Positions 17,913-31,040 are shown, counted from the first letter of the stretch. The stretch: DNA of 64,000 nt from Eulemur rufifrons (GCF_041146395.1 NC_090989.1:281758343-281822342); one strand, 5' to 3'. Notes: generated by a model from the letters alone, not told the origin. Numbers and translations are program-made.

Positions 17913-20900
17913 CCCACAGGATCTTTTGGGGGAGGAAACAAGGTTCTGTCCCAGCCAGCCCCACAGGTGGGGCCTCCCAGGCCCAGCCCGCTGGCCCGCC
18001 CTCCTGCTGCAGGGACTCCCCATCCTCGATGGTGGGGTCTGCCCGGGGCCAACGCCCCTGCAGACAGGACCCAAGACCCCACTCACTCTCCCCAGGGCCC
18101 CGGCTTCTCCCACGTCCAGCCCGCCGGGAATCTGCCCCTTGTCTTTGTCCTGAAGGAGTCAGGAGTGCCGGATCCAGCCGGGCCACCACAGGTCAAACCC
18201 CAACATCCGACCCTGAACCCGGGCTGGGTAAAATACCGTCTGCACGTTCCCACGGGTGTTCAAGGGCGGCGCCTTCCCAGATGCTGAGCAGAGGGTGAGG
18301 GCGCCTTCCTCCTCTCCCCGCCCCCGCCCTCCGGGATCTGTCATCCGCAGGGAGTCCAGCTCCAAGTTTGAGCTGGGGACAGACTTCTGCCACCCGAGGC
18401 CCCCATGCCTAGCAAGGACACGGGTCTCCAGGGGCTCTGCCTCTGCGGGCTGTGCATAGGTGGGTGAGAGAGGGTTTCTGAACAATGGAAACCTCTCGGC
18501 AGATCCTCTGGGGCTTGGAGGGGGCGGTGCAACCCCAAGAATGCCTGGCGAACTGCTGGAGGAAAGGCTCCGGAAGGCAGTCGGCTGTGCCTGGGAGCCA
18601 GAGCCCGTGGGATGGTGGCAGCAGCCGGTGCTGGCTCAGGCCAGCGCCAGCACTTCCCGCCAGTGCTGACGTCCCCTCCCGGAGCCTTGGTGTCCTCATC
18701 CGTCAAAGCGGATGACAGCGCTTCCCGTGGGTCGCTGTGAGACTCATGGGTGCCCTCCACACGGGGCCTGGCACGGCGTGGGGTCCACGCTCCACATCAG
18801 TGTCTGGGTTCCTGGCATCGTCGGCCCTGGTGGTGAGGAAGGAACCAGGAGATGTCCACGCTGGCAGGGCTGTGGGCCTGAATCTTGGACTCCATGGCTC
18901 TCAGACTCCAACGTCTCTTCAGAATGTGAACTCTGCGGCCCCTCCCCACGGGGACCCGAGGGCTGGGAGGAGCTGCCACCCTCCAAGATGACAGGTCTGG
19001 GGGCACCTGCAAGAGCAGAGCCGGAGGGGAGGAACAGGGAGGGGAGGCTGTGACTTCACCGGACCTGCCAGCCCTCCCGTCCTGCGGAGAGCCTGAGCGG
19101 GAGGTGGGCGGGCGGCAGGTTGGGTGACAGCTTCGAGCACCCTAGTCTCGGGACAAGACAGGACCGCATGTGTGTTCACAGGCCTGGTGAATGCACTGTG
19201 GTGATCAAAGCCAAACACTGTGCCCACGTTTTATGGCGAATGCCACTGCCGCGCAGCCGGGATAAACCCCACGCGATCAGGACACGCCACCCTTCCAGAT
19301 GTTGCTGCTGGGGTCGGGCGAAGAGCGTGTTCGGGATCCCGGCACGGATATCCGCGAGGAATGTTTGCGTGTCTTTCTTGGTTTGTCTTGTCCGTGTCTC
19401 TCTGGTTACCTGGGTCATTGGCCTCTTCCGTGTTTCTGGGGGTTCGTGGCAACTGGTGTCGTTTCTTCTTCACTCCTCAGACCTCAGATCCCCCTCTTGC
19501 CCTGCCTCTTGGAAATCAGCCTCTTCACGGGGTGACGTTCAATTCTGTACCGTGACTGGAGGGCAGGGATGAGGGGTGGGGGTGTCCTGTGGGCCGGGCT
19601 GTGCTGGCCCGCTAGGACGACTCTATCCCCATTTACAGATGAGCAAACTGAGGCTCAGAGAGGAAAAGTCATTTCCCTAAGGTTGCCCGGCTAGGATGTA
19701 GCCGAGCCTGGGTTGGAAACGAGGCCTGAGCAGCCCCGGAGCAGGGAGGCCCTCTTGAAAACGGCCCCGCAGGGCACCCACTGAGCTTGGAACGAGGCCC
19801 AACTGGTGCAGCGACACCTGTCCCACAGTGAGCCAGGCCCAGCCCTTCCCACTCGGACTGGGCTCCCGGAGCCTGGAGCGGGCCTGCGTTTGCCCCCACC
19901 ACACCGCCTTCCAGCCCCCCCTTCCCCGCCCCCAGCGTCACCTCCCGCCTCCCCAGCTGTCCTGGCCAATGTAATCACAGAAGAATGGGCACCCTCGGGA
20001 ACCCCTGCAAGAATCACGACTATGGGAATCTGAAAAGGTGATTTTAAACGTGTCCTTTCACCCCCTGAGCAGGATCCACGGAGGCCTAAGGAGCCCTGGC
20101 AAAGAGCAGGAAACGCGTGGCTTGTCCTCCATTCTGCTCTGGCCGAGGGGCCCGGGGTGGTCACCAGCGGCATCATGTGTTGAGCAGGGTCTGTGTGGGG
20201 TGTCTTTCATGGTGCCGCTTCATGGTTTGGGGGCTGCCTCCTGCGCCCCTCTGGGCCCCAGCTTTGTGCTGAGGGACCAGGCTGGAGCTGGGCCGGGCCG
20301 GGTGGCCCCCAGAAAAGAGAGCACAGGAGCCAGCAGACCCGGGTTCACGTTCTGGCCCTGACAAGCCCCTGAGGCTTCCGAGCCTTGGTTTTTCCCTCTA
20401 TGAAATGGGGACAAACTTACCCTGCACAGTTGTAAGGATGAGAGCACGAGGGTGGAGAGGGCCAGCGCACACAGACCGGGTTGCTGAGCAAGCATAAGCC
20501 GCCTAAGCCATCAGCCCCAGCCCCAGAGAGGACCACGAGTCTTTCTTGGCCCTTTGGGGATATCTGGGGGCTCGAACAGGCAGGTGGCAGGGGAAGTCGG
20601 GGAATCCTGAGGCAGGCAGCTTATCCCCATCCTGGGCCACCTGTGCCGGCCTGTCCCCTGGCCCCGGTTTGCCAGGGCCCTGAGTGTGTGGGTGGGCAGG
20701 GGCGGGGCGGGGTGAGGGGAGGAATCTGGGTCCCTGTGAGACCGGCTTTCCTGGGAAACCCTCACAAGAGTGTCTGGGGCAGTAAGCACCTCTCAAGGGT
20801 GGCGAGGAAGCTGCTCCCACGACAGATGCAAATTCCACCCCATTGCGGCTCCATCTGAAAAACCTGCCCGTCTCTATGGCAGCCACAGGGCTTGGGGCTC

Positions 20901-21255
20901 CTGGCCCTTGTGGTTCAACTCCCATGAGAGGAAGGGCCCTCCCTGGGGTCTGTCCCCCTCCAGCCCCAGCAAAGGGACATTGGCTCCGGGCACCAGCTTC
21001 AAAGTCAGAGGGGGCAGGGTGGGGGCGGGCAGGCTGCAAACAGCTCCTCCCCTAGCGCTGGCGGGAGGATCCAGGGAAGCAGGGAAGGAGGGACAGAGAG
21101 GCAGCTGCGGGCTACAGGGCTGGGGCCAGGTGCCCACCCGTCCTGTGCAGGGTCCCACCCTGTCCCCAAAGGCCCAGGGAGGCAGCGGGGCCCGGTGGGG
21201 GCGGGAGCCTGGGCGGGGGCTGCTTCCCTGTCTGTAACTTGCTCTGCTGCTCTGC
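17913..21255. other. Intergenic GC-rich DNA, no gene seen
   Basis: Mostly unique. An antisense MIR piece is at about 19612-19710 ('ctatccccatttacagatga') and a sense MIR piece at about 20340-20470. The long overlapping open frames on both strands have no domain, splice or start context that I can recognise. Confidence 0.55.
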
Positions 21256-21883
21256 CCCACTGTGGTCTGAATGTTTGTGTCCCCGCAACTCACATGCTGA
21301 AACCCTGACCCCAAAGTGAGGGCGCCAGGCCCTGGACAGATGCTCCTGCCTTCTGCCAAGTGAGGACACAGCTAAGGGAAAACTTGCTCCACCTTTGTGC
21401 ACGTCTGTGATTGTTTCCTTAAATTCCTGGGAGTACGGGGTCATGGGGATGCTCATTTTTAATGAATCCTGTGCCCATTTCCAAACTGCCCCCCAGAGGT
21501 GTTCCCACAGGGGCATCAGCTGAGCCTCCTCTCCCGTGGGCGGGAATTCAGGCAGGATGGGGTGGGGGGATCCAGGCTCCCCAGCTTCTGCCCACCCCAC
21601 CCCCCCACCCCCGCTATGGGTCTTACGGCCTAGCCCGCCTGTCCCAGGGTTAAGGTGTGGCTAGCACAGCCCCAGAGTCAAGTGCTGAAGCTGCTGGGCC
21701 TGAGTCTGGGGCTGGGGACTGGCAGGCTGGGGAGCAGGTGCGAACCCCGGGCGGAGCAGGGGTGCAGGGCAGGGCTAAAAGCTGGCCTCCCTGTCAGGCA
21801 GCTGTGGGGTGGGCTCGATGACAGTCCCTAATGACCAAGGACTGGGGAGGAGGTGATGACAGGTGGGGAATGCTGTGGTAGAC

Positions 21884-21958
21884 AGAATAATGGCCCCCAA
21901 ATGTCCACATCGAATCCCCAGAACCTGAGAATATGTTACATTACATGGTGCTTTGGGC
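21884..21958 (+). repeat. Outer MLT1-type LTR, left part
   Basis: 'tgtggtagacagaataatgg', 'ccccagaacctgagaatatg', 'ttacattacatgg' match the first part of an MLT1-like LTR. It continues at about 22335 after an inserted LTR. An isolated LTR start of related type is at 21257-21330. Confidence 0.7.
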
Positions 21959-22304
21959 TGAATCTTTGTGTCTCCTCAAAATTCGTGTTGGGACCCTAAT
22001 CCCAATGCAATGGCGGTAGGAGGTGGGGCCTTTGGAAGGTGATTAGGTCATGAGGGTGGCCCTCCTGAGGGGGATCAGTGCCCTTATCAGAGAGACCCCA
22101 GAGAGCTGCCTCACCCTTCCCCTGTGCCAGGACACGGCGAGAAGTCAGCGGTCTGCAGGCCGGAGGAGGCCTCTCCAGAACCCGACGCTGCCGGCACCCT
22201 GACCCCAGACTTCCAGCCTCCAGCCCGTGAGGACGAAATTTCTGTTGCTGATACGCTACCCAGTCTGTGGTCATTTGTCACGGCAGCGGAAGGGACCAAA
22301 GGCA
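21959..22304 (+). repeat. Inner MLT1-type solo LTR
   Basis: A 346-base element starting TG and ending CA: 'tgctttgggctgaatctttg', 'aggaggtggggcctttggaa', 'gtgattaggtcatgagggtg', 'cccagtctgtggtcatttgt'. It is complete and sits inside another MLT1-like LTR. No clear target duplication is left. Confidence 0.8.
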
Positions 22305-22334
22305 CTGAGGGATCAGGGAGGTGGCTAGAATGAA

Positions 22335-22650
22335 GGTTGCTAATCAGCTGACCTTAGACCAGGCAGCGTGGCCTGGGTTCTGCAGGTGGGCCCAATGCAA
22401 TCACACGCATCCTCACACGTGGAAGGGGACGAGCATGTCATGCGACGGAGGCTCGGCCTGCACAGCTGGCTTGAAGGTGCAGAAGGCAAGGAAACGATTC
22501 TCCCCTGGGGCCTCCGGAGGGCGGGAGCGCAGCCCTGCGGCACCTGACCTAGCCTGGTGAGGCTGCTGAGCGCCCCTGACCTCCAGAGCGCCAGGATAAT
22601 AACCGTGTGTCGTCTTAAGCCACTAAGCTTGCGGCAGTCAGTCACAGCAG
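22335..22650 (+). repeat. Outer MLT1-type LTR, right part
   Basis: 'tgggcccaatgcaatcacac', 'gaggctgctgagcgcccctg', 'gtcgtcttaagccactaagc' resume the LTR interrupted at 21958. Confidence 0.65.
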
Positions 22651-24300
22651 CTGCGGGAAGCTGCTTCCAGGCAGCGTGGGAGGAGCACTGTGCAGAGAGT
22701 CCCCCCTGGAGAAGTGTCTGCACAGACCCCATCTCAGCTCCCTGGGGCCCTGCCCTGGGGAAGCAACTGCCCTGCTGAGGCAGTCGTCACCAATGTGAAG
22801 TCCCCGTGTCCCCAGCCCTCCCCTGCCTGGGGAAAATCCAGAAGGGGCAGGGAAGGGGATGGCAGGAGCTAGAAAAACCCAGGAACGCCCAGATCCACCA
22901 CCATCTGGCTCTGGGAAGAGATGGAACATCTGGCGCCTGCTCTGGCCCACGTGTTTATGTAAGCCATGTGTGACCACACGTGGCCCAGGCGGCCCCTCGC
23001 AAGCTGGTGCCCTGGCCACGCTCCACCTGACTTCCTCGTGTGTGAAATGGGAGTCACAATAACAGGGCGGTTGTGGGGACAGGAAGATGCTCAGAAGGCC
23101 CTGCCAGGCCCCCCGGGGGCTTGTGCTCACACTCACACTCACTCTCGCACACGCATGTGCACACACATGCACACGCGGTCCAGCCGGCCCGCCCTACTTT
23201 TCTCGTATGTGAAGTTACATACAGGAGGTCTCCAAGCTCCCCTCCAGCTGCAATATTCTGTAACACGCACGTACACAGGTACTTCCAGGTCCAAACTTCA
23301 TGTGCTTGGGTAAACACACATGTACGTGCAAACCTGAAAACACGTGCATGTTCACATTCACACAGAGATACCTCATACACGCACCTAGATCTAAAATGGC
23401 GCACGCGGCCTTGCCTGGGTTCATACACACGCACACCCGTGTGCTTTTGCACTAGTGCACACACTCACGCTTCCATGTTCTCTTGAACGCACATGTTTAC
23501 GTGGCTTGATATTCATGCCAGACTTAGTACATACATGCACAGGACTCATTATTTGGGACAGACTTGTACTGAAAAACTATGCATTTACCTGAAATTCATA
23601 CTTAACTGAGGGTCCTGTATTTTATCTGACAGCCTAACATGAAAGCTCCTGAAGCCATCAGGGTCCCTGGGGCCCAGCCCGACATGCCGTTTGCCAGGAG
23701 AATGTCCAAGCCCTGCTCTCCGTCCGGTAATTAAACCCACGGATGCTCCCCTGGCCACAGAGCAGCCCTGGGCCCCCAAGTACCGCGTTAAATAGCCTGG
23801 CCTGGTGGCCCGGGGACGGGCCTGCTGGTGGGAAAGGGGCTCCCTGGATTCCTGAGAAAGCTCCTCCTGCCCACAGCCCGGCTGCGGCTGCGAGGTCTGG
23901 CAGCAGCGCGGAGCCCTGGGAACCCGGGACCCCACCCGAGAGCCAAGGCCGGGGCCTGGCCTCCGGGAGGGCTGTCCAGCTGGGTGAGAGACGCAGTCTG
24001 AGCCCCCAGGGGCCGGCTTGGCTGCCTCTCCATCCGGCTGCTCCTGCTGGTGGGAGACAAGTCTGCACAGAACAAGGCTGACTCCTTGGCCCAAACCCTT
24101 CAGCCGAGGGGTTTGTGGAGGGATGGCAGTGAGCAAGGCCGGGGGGACTCAGCTTGGAGAGAGGGGTCACAGAAGGGACGACGCAGACCTGCCACCTCTC
24201 CCCTCCCCTCCTGTCCCCCGTGGAAAAGCTCTGGTCCGGAGCCTGGGCCGGCAGATGTGCGGTGAGTCTCTTGAGAGCCTCGCAGGAACAGGGTGAATCT
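22651..24300. other. Intergenic DNA with a degenerate CA-rich stretch
   Basis: GC-rich unique DNA. 23120-23540 is strongly enriched in CACA, CACG and CATG words (for example 'cacacgcatgtgcacacacatgc') without a constant repeat unit, consistent with a decayed microsatellite. No gene recognised. Confidence 0.55.
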
Positions 24301-24639
24301 CTTTAAGAAATGATCTTTTCCCTGATTCGCATGTGTTTTGGCTACACAAGAATGTTTTTGCATTATTTAAAAAACTAGAACAGATAGGAAAACCAAAAGC
24401 AAAAATATTTTGGTTATTCCCTTCAGATGTGTTTCTCTGCATTTGTGAAAATGTGGCTATATTTTGAACAAAAAACCAATTATACTCTATCATTTTGTGA
24501 CCTGCTTTTTCATTTACTGACATATTGTGAACATGTTTCTGCATCAAAAACCAAACATCTGTATCCCGACGTGTAGCGGCCTCATGGTGGTCCCTCATAT
24601 GGAAGAGGCCTTTTGTTTTTAGGTTGCTCCTAGTTTTGT

Positions 24640-25331
24640 TTTGTTTAAATTGAGGTGAACTCTACACAACATACAATTAACTACATTAGAGTGTACAATT
24701 CAGTGGGGTTTAGCACATTCACAGTATGGTACAACCACCAGCTCCAAGACATTTTCATCACCCCAAAAGGAACCCCATCCCACCTCCCCCCAGCTGCTGG
24801 CAACCCGTAATCTGCCTTCTGTCTCTGTGGATTTGCCTGTTCTAGATATTTCCTGGAAAGGGGTTGAAACAATACGTGACCTTTTGTGCCTGGCTTCTGT
24901 CCCTCAGCACAATGTTGTCAGGGCTCATCACACTGGAGCGTGGGCCAGCCCCTCACTCCTTTTCTTGGCCGAATAATATTCCATCGTATGGATGTGCCAA
25001 ATTTGCCTATCCAGTCATGTGTCCATGGGCATTTGGGTTATTGGCATTTTTTGACTCTTGGGACTAGAGTTGCTATGAACATCCATGTACGAGTATTTGT
25101 CTGAGTCTCTGTTTTCAATTATTTTGCGTAAATAGCTAGGATTGGAATTGCTGGTTCAGTGGGTAGCTCTATGTTTATCTTTTTGATGAACCTCAAACTG
25201 TTTTCTACAACAACTGTACCATTTTACATTTCCACGAGCAACGCACGAGGGTTTCAATTCCCGCACACCCTCTCCAACACTTGGCATTATCTTCTTTCCC
25301 CACTCATAGCCATCCTACGGGGCGTGAAAAG
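24640..25331 (-). repeat. L1M 3' fragment, antisense
   Basis: 'ttgaggtgaactctacacaa', 'acattagagtgtacaattca', 'ccgaataatattccatcgta' and 'tctacaacaactgtaccatt' follow antisense L1M order. The same element resumes at about 25680 beyond an inserted SINE. 24300-24640 holds a diverged AT-rich repeat. Confidence 0.8.
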
Positions 25332-25340
25332 GACTCCCAG

Positions 25341-25670
25341 TTTTTTGTTTTTTTGAGACAGAGTCTCTCTCTGTTGCCCCGGCTAGAGTGCTGTGGCGTC
25401 AGCCTCGCTCACAGCAACCTCAGACTCCTGGGCTCAAGTGATCCTCCTGCCTCAGCCTCCTGAGTAGCTGCGACTACAGGCATGCACCACTATGCCCAGC
25501 TATTTTTTTCTATATATTTTTAGTTGTCCAGCTAAGTTCTTTCTATTTTTTTTAGTAGAGACGGAGTCTCACTCTTGCTCAGGCTGGTCTTGAACTCCTA
25601 AGCCCAAACAATCTGCCCGTCTTGGCCTCCCAAGTGCTAGGATTACAGGCGTGAGCCACCGCGCCCAGCC
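25341..25670 (-). mobile_element. Strepsirrhine Alu-type SINE with target duplication
   Basis: Dimeric 7SL SINE in antisense, inserted in L1M. The target duplication is GACTCCCAG at 25332-25340 and 25671-25679. Contains 'ctcgctcacagcaacctcag' and the A/T-rich spacer 'tatatatttttagttgtcca' between the arms, typical of lemur and galago copies. Confidence 0.93.
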
Positions 25671-26019
25671 GACTCCCAGCTTTTTGGTAAATACAAGCCA
25701 TGCAGCTAGAATCTTCCTTGTCTGTGTCTCTTTGCACAGTTGCCTTATCTTCTTGTGTTCAATTCCTGGCAGTGGAATTGCTAGACGCAGGAGGGAGTGT
25801 ATATGAGTGACTCTGTGTGTGCATTTTTTTTGTTAAGGTTTTTGATATTACCAAATGGGTCACCAGAGAAGTTTCACTAACTTTTTCTCTAGCCGTGTAA
25901 GAAACTGATCATTAAAACAAGAGTTGTTTTATTTTTAATCTGTATAACTGTTGTTAATCGGATTTTAATACTTTATATTCCCTTGTTTTATTACTGCCTT
26001 TATAATTAATGTGCTAAGA

Positions 26020-26400
26020 AGACTGTTACGGGCTGACCTGTACCTCCCCAAGTTCACCTGTGAAGCCCCGAGTCCCAGAACCTCAGGATGTGGCCGTGTT
26101 TGGGGACAGGGCCCCTGAAGAGCTGATTAAGTTAAAATGAGGCCGACGGAGTGTGCACTGATCCAACAGACTGGCGTCCTTATAAGAAGAGGAAACTTGG
26201 ACACACAGAGACACAGGGACCCGCAGGCTCAGAGGAAAGGCCGTGTGAGGACACGGCGCGGAGGCGCCATCTGCGAGACACGGAGAGAGGCCTGGGGGGA
26301 CCAGCCCTGCTGACACCGTCATCTTGGACCTGTCGCCTCCAGGCCGTGCGGAAGCCACGCAGCGTGTGCTGGTTATGGCAGCCCTGGGAAGCGAGGAGCT
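26020..26400 (+). repeat. MLT1-type LTR
   Basis: 'gttacgggctgacctgtacc', 'cagaacctcaggatgtggcc', 'ctgattaagttaaaatgagg', 'ccttataagaagaggaaact' and 'gtgaggacacggcg' follow MLT1 order in sense. No internal region. Confidence 0.8.
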
Positions 26401-28160
26401 TTCTCTGAGCTGTTGACTGTTCGTCTGTGTTCCGTGCGGGCTGCCGTCCCATCGTCCGGCCTTCCCTGGGGCAGGGATGGAGGTGGCCGGGGCCTCACCT
26501 GCGCGTGCCAGCAGCCTGCGTGTGGACGGTGGGATCACGCTTATGCACAGAGAGGCCCTGGAAGCAGGTGGCCTCTCTCAGGATGTGCCCAACCAAGGCT
26601 TTCTAACTGCTAAAAAACAGTAATCAAGAAGCCCGGGTCCCACCTGCAGAGGTTCGGCTGTAACTGACTTCTTCCAGCTTCCCAGTTGATTCCAATACAA
26701 CCCGAGTTAAGACTCCACCCTGACCTCCAGGGTCCTCAGCTGGAGAGGACACGGGCTTCCGTCCGGGGTGTGGCCCAGGCCTCTGAATCCTTAGCAAGTG
26801 CCCCGGGGACGCCTGCCCAGGCAGGTGAGAAGGGACAGGCGGTAACTTAGCGCTCGGCCCGGTGGCAGACAGGTGTGCAGCAAGCTCCCCCCCACCTCTG
26901 GCCTGGGACCAGGCGGCTTTGCGGAGCGGCCAGGTCAGCGCCTCCGGGGGGAGGAGGCAGCAGCACCTGCAGTTGCGCGTCACTGCATCCAGCGTTTACT
27001 TGGGGGTTTGCACTGACAGCTGTAAGGGGAGAAGGAGGGAGCCCCCACCCACCCCAGGGGCAGTGGGAGACCCTCCGCCTTCTCGCTCCACCTGCCTTTC
27101 CTTCCTGCCCCAAACCCAGCTGGCTGTGACATTCCACTCCACTCCGGGGGGCATGAGGACCTGCAGGATTGCATTTCTTGGGGGAGTCTGGCATTGGGAC
27201 TGTTTTCCGGTTTTCAGGGGCCCTGGGGTGACTAACTCTACCCTCCCTGCTGCGGGTGAGGAAGAGGGAAGGCTTGCCCCCAGAAACTGGTTTGCGTTTG
27301 TTTCGTTCGTGCAAGACATCCTGCCACCAAAGTCACTGGGCTTTTGACTCAGCTGTGCTTCCTCCTGCAGATGAACCCTCCGCACACCAGGCTGGAGCAC
27401 CCGCCTCTCATCGCGGTCTGTGCAGTTTTGGGCAAATCTCTTGCCCTCTCTGAGCCTCAGTTTCAGCATCTCTGAAATGGGAGGAATCAGTTGTGCCAGC
27501 GTCTCAGTCCTTGAACCCAACCCTTGGACGTCTCAAGTGGGTGAGTCCCTGTTTGGCTGCAGCAGGTTGGAGCTGGGTTTCTGTTAGTTGCAACCGGCAG
27601 GGCTGGGCCGGGCAGGAGGCGCTCGGGAAACCATCTCCGAAGTGAAGCTCCTGAACTTTAGTGACGGTGGGGCTGAGACGGCTCACAGGAGCCCAGTCTG
27701 CTCCACCCGCCACACCCCAGGAAAGGCGGGAGCCCAGGGACCGCTCGGCTCCCCGTCCCCAAGTCCCCGCCCGGGTTACCCTGGACAGCGTGGTGATAAT
27801 AGCGTCCATTGATAAGAGCCCACATACGTGTTGCTGACACTTAGCAAAACCCCCTGAGGTGGCCAGACCTCTGGCCAGACACAGCTGGGGCTGCTGGGCT
27901 GCAATTCCTGCCAAGAGAACCCAGAACTGGGTTCATCCTAATCCTCGGCCGTCACAACTCTCATGACCGGCCATGCTGCTTTCTGTGCCTGCTTTGATGA
28001 TGTATTTATTTTTACTAAATACATTATTTTTACTAAAATGATGAACGCCCATGAAACCACCAGCAAAATCAACAAGCAGAACACAGACAATACCTATTTT
28101 CATGTGTTCCTTCCCAAAACCCTGCATTTTATCATTCCCTTGCTTTAGAAAAAATAGCGT
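26401..28160. other. Intergenic DNA, no gene seen
   Basis: GC-rich unique sequence to about 27930, with a sense MIR piece near 27420-27490 ('ctctgagcctcagtttcagc'), then AT-rich DNA leading into L1. No supported coding region. Confidence 0.55.
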
Positions 28161-29680
28161 TATCACTTATATGTCTAAACAGTGTATTTTTAGATTTGAT
28201 TGCTTTTGTCCTTTGTAAAAAAGATCACTCGATGTTTTGCCAGGAGTCGTGCATGGTGTTGCATGTGGCTGTCATTCACTCAGCTTTCGCTGCCATGTAC
28301 CCCTCAGTAGTGTGAGTAAGTCTGTCCGTTCTCCTCCCAGTGGGCATCAGGGCTGTGTTCAGCTTTCTGCTGTCAGGATTAGTGCTACGATCAACGTTCT
28401 TGTGCAAGTCCTCAGGTGAACCCAGTGTTCAAGGCGACCTGGAAGTGGAAGTGCCGGATCGCAGTCTATGTGAATAATCTGCATTACAAGTATCGTCAAG
28501 CTACGCTCCAGCACGGCTGGCAGCCTTGTGAGCCCACCAGCAGTCCGTGAGCGATCTGGTTGACTGTGTCCTTTCTAGCACTGAGTTTTGCACTCCAGTG
28601 GCCGTGGGTGGCACCTCATCCCATCTTGCTGTGCGTTTCTCTGATCCTTAAGTTAGATGAGCGTCTCTTAGTAGCCACTGCTCACGTTTTCTCTTCTGTG
28701 AAATGCCTGTTCACATCTCTTGCCCATTTTCCTGGTGTTATTTTTTGTCCTTTGCTTACTGATTGCAGAGTGTCCTTTACGTATGATATATTGTCGGTTA
28801 ATTGTACATATTAAAAGTATCTTCTCCAGCTTAGCAGCTTGTCATTTTGCTTTCTTCATTTTGTCTTTTGATTAAGAGAAAATCTTAATTTTAATATAAT
28901 GAAAGGTTTAATTCTTTTATTTCATGGTTAGTGCTCTTTTGTGTGTGTCTTCTATAACAAATCCTTTCCCACAAGGTCAGAAAGAAACTCACGGATATTC
29001 TTCCAAAGTTTTGCTTTTGACATTTAAGTCCTTAATCCATCAGGAGTTGACATTTATGTATTTTGTGAAATAGGAATCCAGTTTCTTTTTAGAAATAGAA
29101 ACAAATCCTTACGGAAAATATGGATAAAACCTTCTTTGGCTCAATTTCCTTACTGCTCTACCAGGCCACCTCTGATACCCGTCGAAGTCGCACAGGTGAG
29201 GGTCCCTTGCTGGGCTCTCCGTTCGACTCCATCAGTCAAGAACGAATTGCTGCCCAGGGGTCAGACTGTTCAATTCCACAACTTCAAGGGTCCCAGTGTT
29301 AGCGTGGGCAGTTCCCCTCTGACACTCTTCTCCTGGAGTGCCTTGGCCCTTTGCTCTCTCATATAAATTTTAGGATCACTGGTCAAATTCTACAAAACTC
29401 CTATTGGGACCTTGACTGGGATTGCACTGAGTCTCTGGATCAATTTATGAAGAATTGACGCCTCCATCATATCAGGCCTCCCTCCCCTTACGCATTGGTA
29501 TGTGCCTCCCCTTTATCTAATTCTTTAATTCCTTTGCAGAAAACAGTATAATTTTCTGCCTAATTCTCACCTATATTTCATTACACTTAGATACCGAGAA
29601 TTTTCATGCTCTGTGAATGGTGTCCTTTTTTTTAATGCACATTTTCCATTTGTTTGTTCCTGGTATATAGAAAAGCAACT
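28161..29680 (-). repeat. L1M fragments, antisense
   Basis: AT-rich L1-derived sequence. 'gtctcttagtagccactgct', 'tgttcacatctcttgcccat', 'tttgacatttaagtccttaa' and 'attgcactgagtctctggat' are diverged antisense L1 ORF2 and 3' wording. No intact frame survives. Confidence 0.7.
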
Positions 29681-30018
29681 GGCCGGGCACAGTGGCTCAC
29701 GCCTGTAATCCTAGCACTCTGGGAGGCCCAGGCGGGTGGATCGTTTGAGCTCAGGAGTTCGAGACCAGCCTGAGCAAGAGCGAGACCCCATCTCTACTAA
29801 AAATAGAAAGAAATTATATGGACAGCTAAAAATATATATAGAAAAATTAGCCAGGCATGGTGGTGTATACGTGTAGTCCCAGCTACTTAGGAGGTTGAGT
29901 CAGGAGGATTGCTTGAGCCCAGGAGTGTGAGGTTGCCGTGACTTAGGCTGACACCATGGCATGGCACTCTAGCCTGGGCAACAGAGTGAGACTCTGTCTC
30001 AAAAAAAAAAAAAAAGAA
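29681..30018 (+). mobile_element. Strepsirrhine Alu-type SINE, full length
   Basis: 'ggccgggcacagtggctcac' to a terminal A tract. It has the 'cctgagcaagagcgagaccc' phrase and the spacer 'ttatatggacagctaaaaat' between arms. A-rich target repeats (aaaagcaact and aaaaacaatt) flank it. Confidence 0.93.
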
Positions 30019-31040
30019 AAACAATTAACTTTTGTATATTGTTCTTATATCTTGCTAAACTCTCCCTTTGGGTTTTCTATATAGTGTATTGTATCTGAAA
30101 ATAATGTGTTGTATTTTCTCTTTCTCAATCCTTATGTTTTTATTTTTTCTAGGCATATTACTAGTGTAGGATCTGCAGTACTCCCCGTTGAACAGAACCG
30201 ATAACAGTAAACACAACGTTTTCGCTTCTGATCTCAGAGGGAAGGCGGCTAATGTCTGCCCTTCCCCTTCTGTTTCTGATTTGCCAAGAGGCCACATCAT
30301 GGATTTATGCTGAACTTTTAAAAATTCTTCCTCGGTGTCTGTTAAAATAGGTTTTCCTCCTTTCATCTAATACTAAACCATCCCTTGCAATCTTGGAATA
30401 GACCTAATTCCATTATGTTTATTATCTTTTTTATACACTATTGTACTCTGCTTGCCCAAGTTTTAGTTTTTTTACCTTAAGATTCGTGAGTGAAATATCT
30501 GTCATTTTTCTCTCTCGTACCGTTCTGTCTGGTTTAGGTGTCCGGGTAATACTGGCCTCAGAGAGTGAACTTTGTCAGTTCTGCTGAATGGTTCGCACAA
30601 TACTAGAAGGATCGTGCCTTAAAAGTTTGCTAGAACTCACCTGTAAATCATCTACGTCTGGCGTTTTCTTTCATTGTGACATTCTTTAACAGATACTTGC
30701 AATAAAAGAATATTTAATGCCCTAATACTCTCTAATAGTTATATTTAGGTTTTCTACTTCTTAGGTCTGTTTTAATTTATATTTTCCTAAGTTTTTGACC
30801 AATTTATCTAAGTTTTCAAATTTATTAACATAAAATTGTTGATAGTATTCTCTTACTGTCTTTTTATTCTCTGTCATTTATAGTTAAATCCTCCTTTTTA
30901 GTTATAATATGTTATTTTCCTTCTCTCTGTCCTTCCTTCCCTGTTAATACTCTGTATAGTATCTTTGTTTTTTATTTCCCCTCTACTTTTGGTATCTTTG
31001 GCCTTCTACTTCCATTAGATTTAGTCTCCTATTCTTCGTA
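30019..31040 (-). repeat. L1 ORF2-derived relic, antisense
   Basis: AT-rich sequence: 'ttgttcttatatcttgctaa', 'tctaataccaaaccatccctt'-like wording at 30367-30390, 'tagaactcacctgtaaatca'. Matches decayed antisense L1 ORF2. No open frame of size. Confidence 0.65.
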
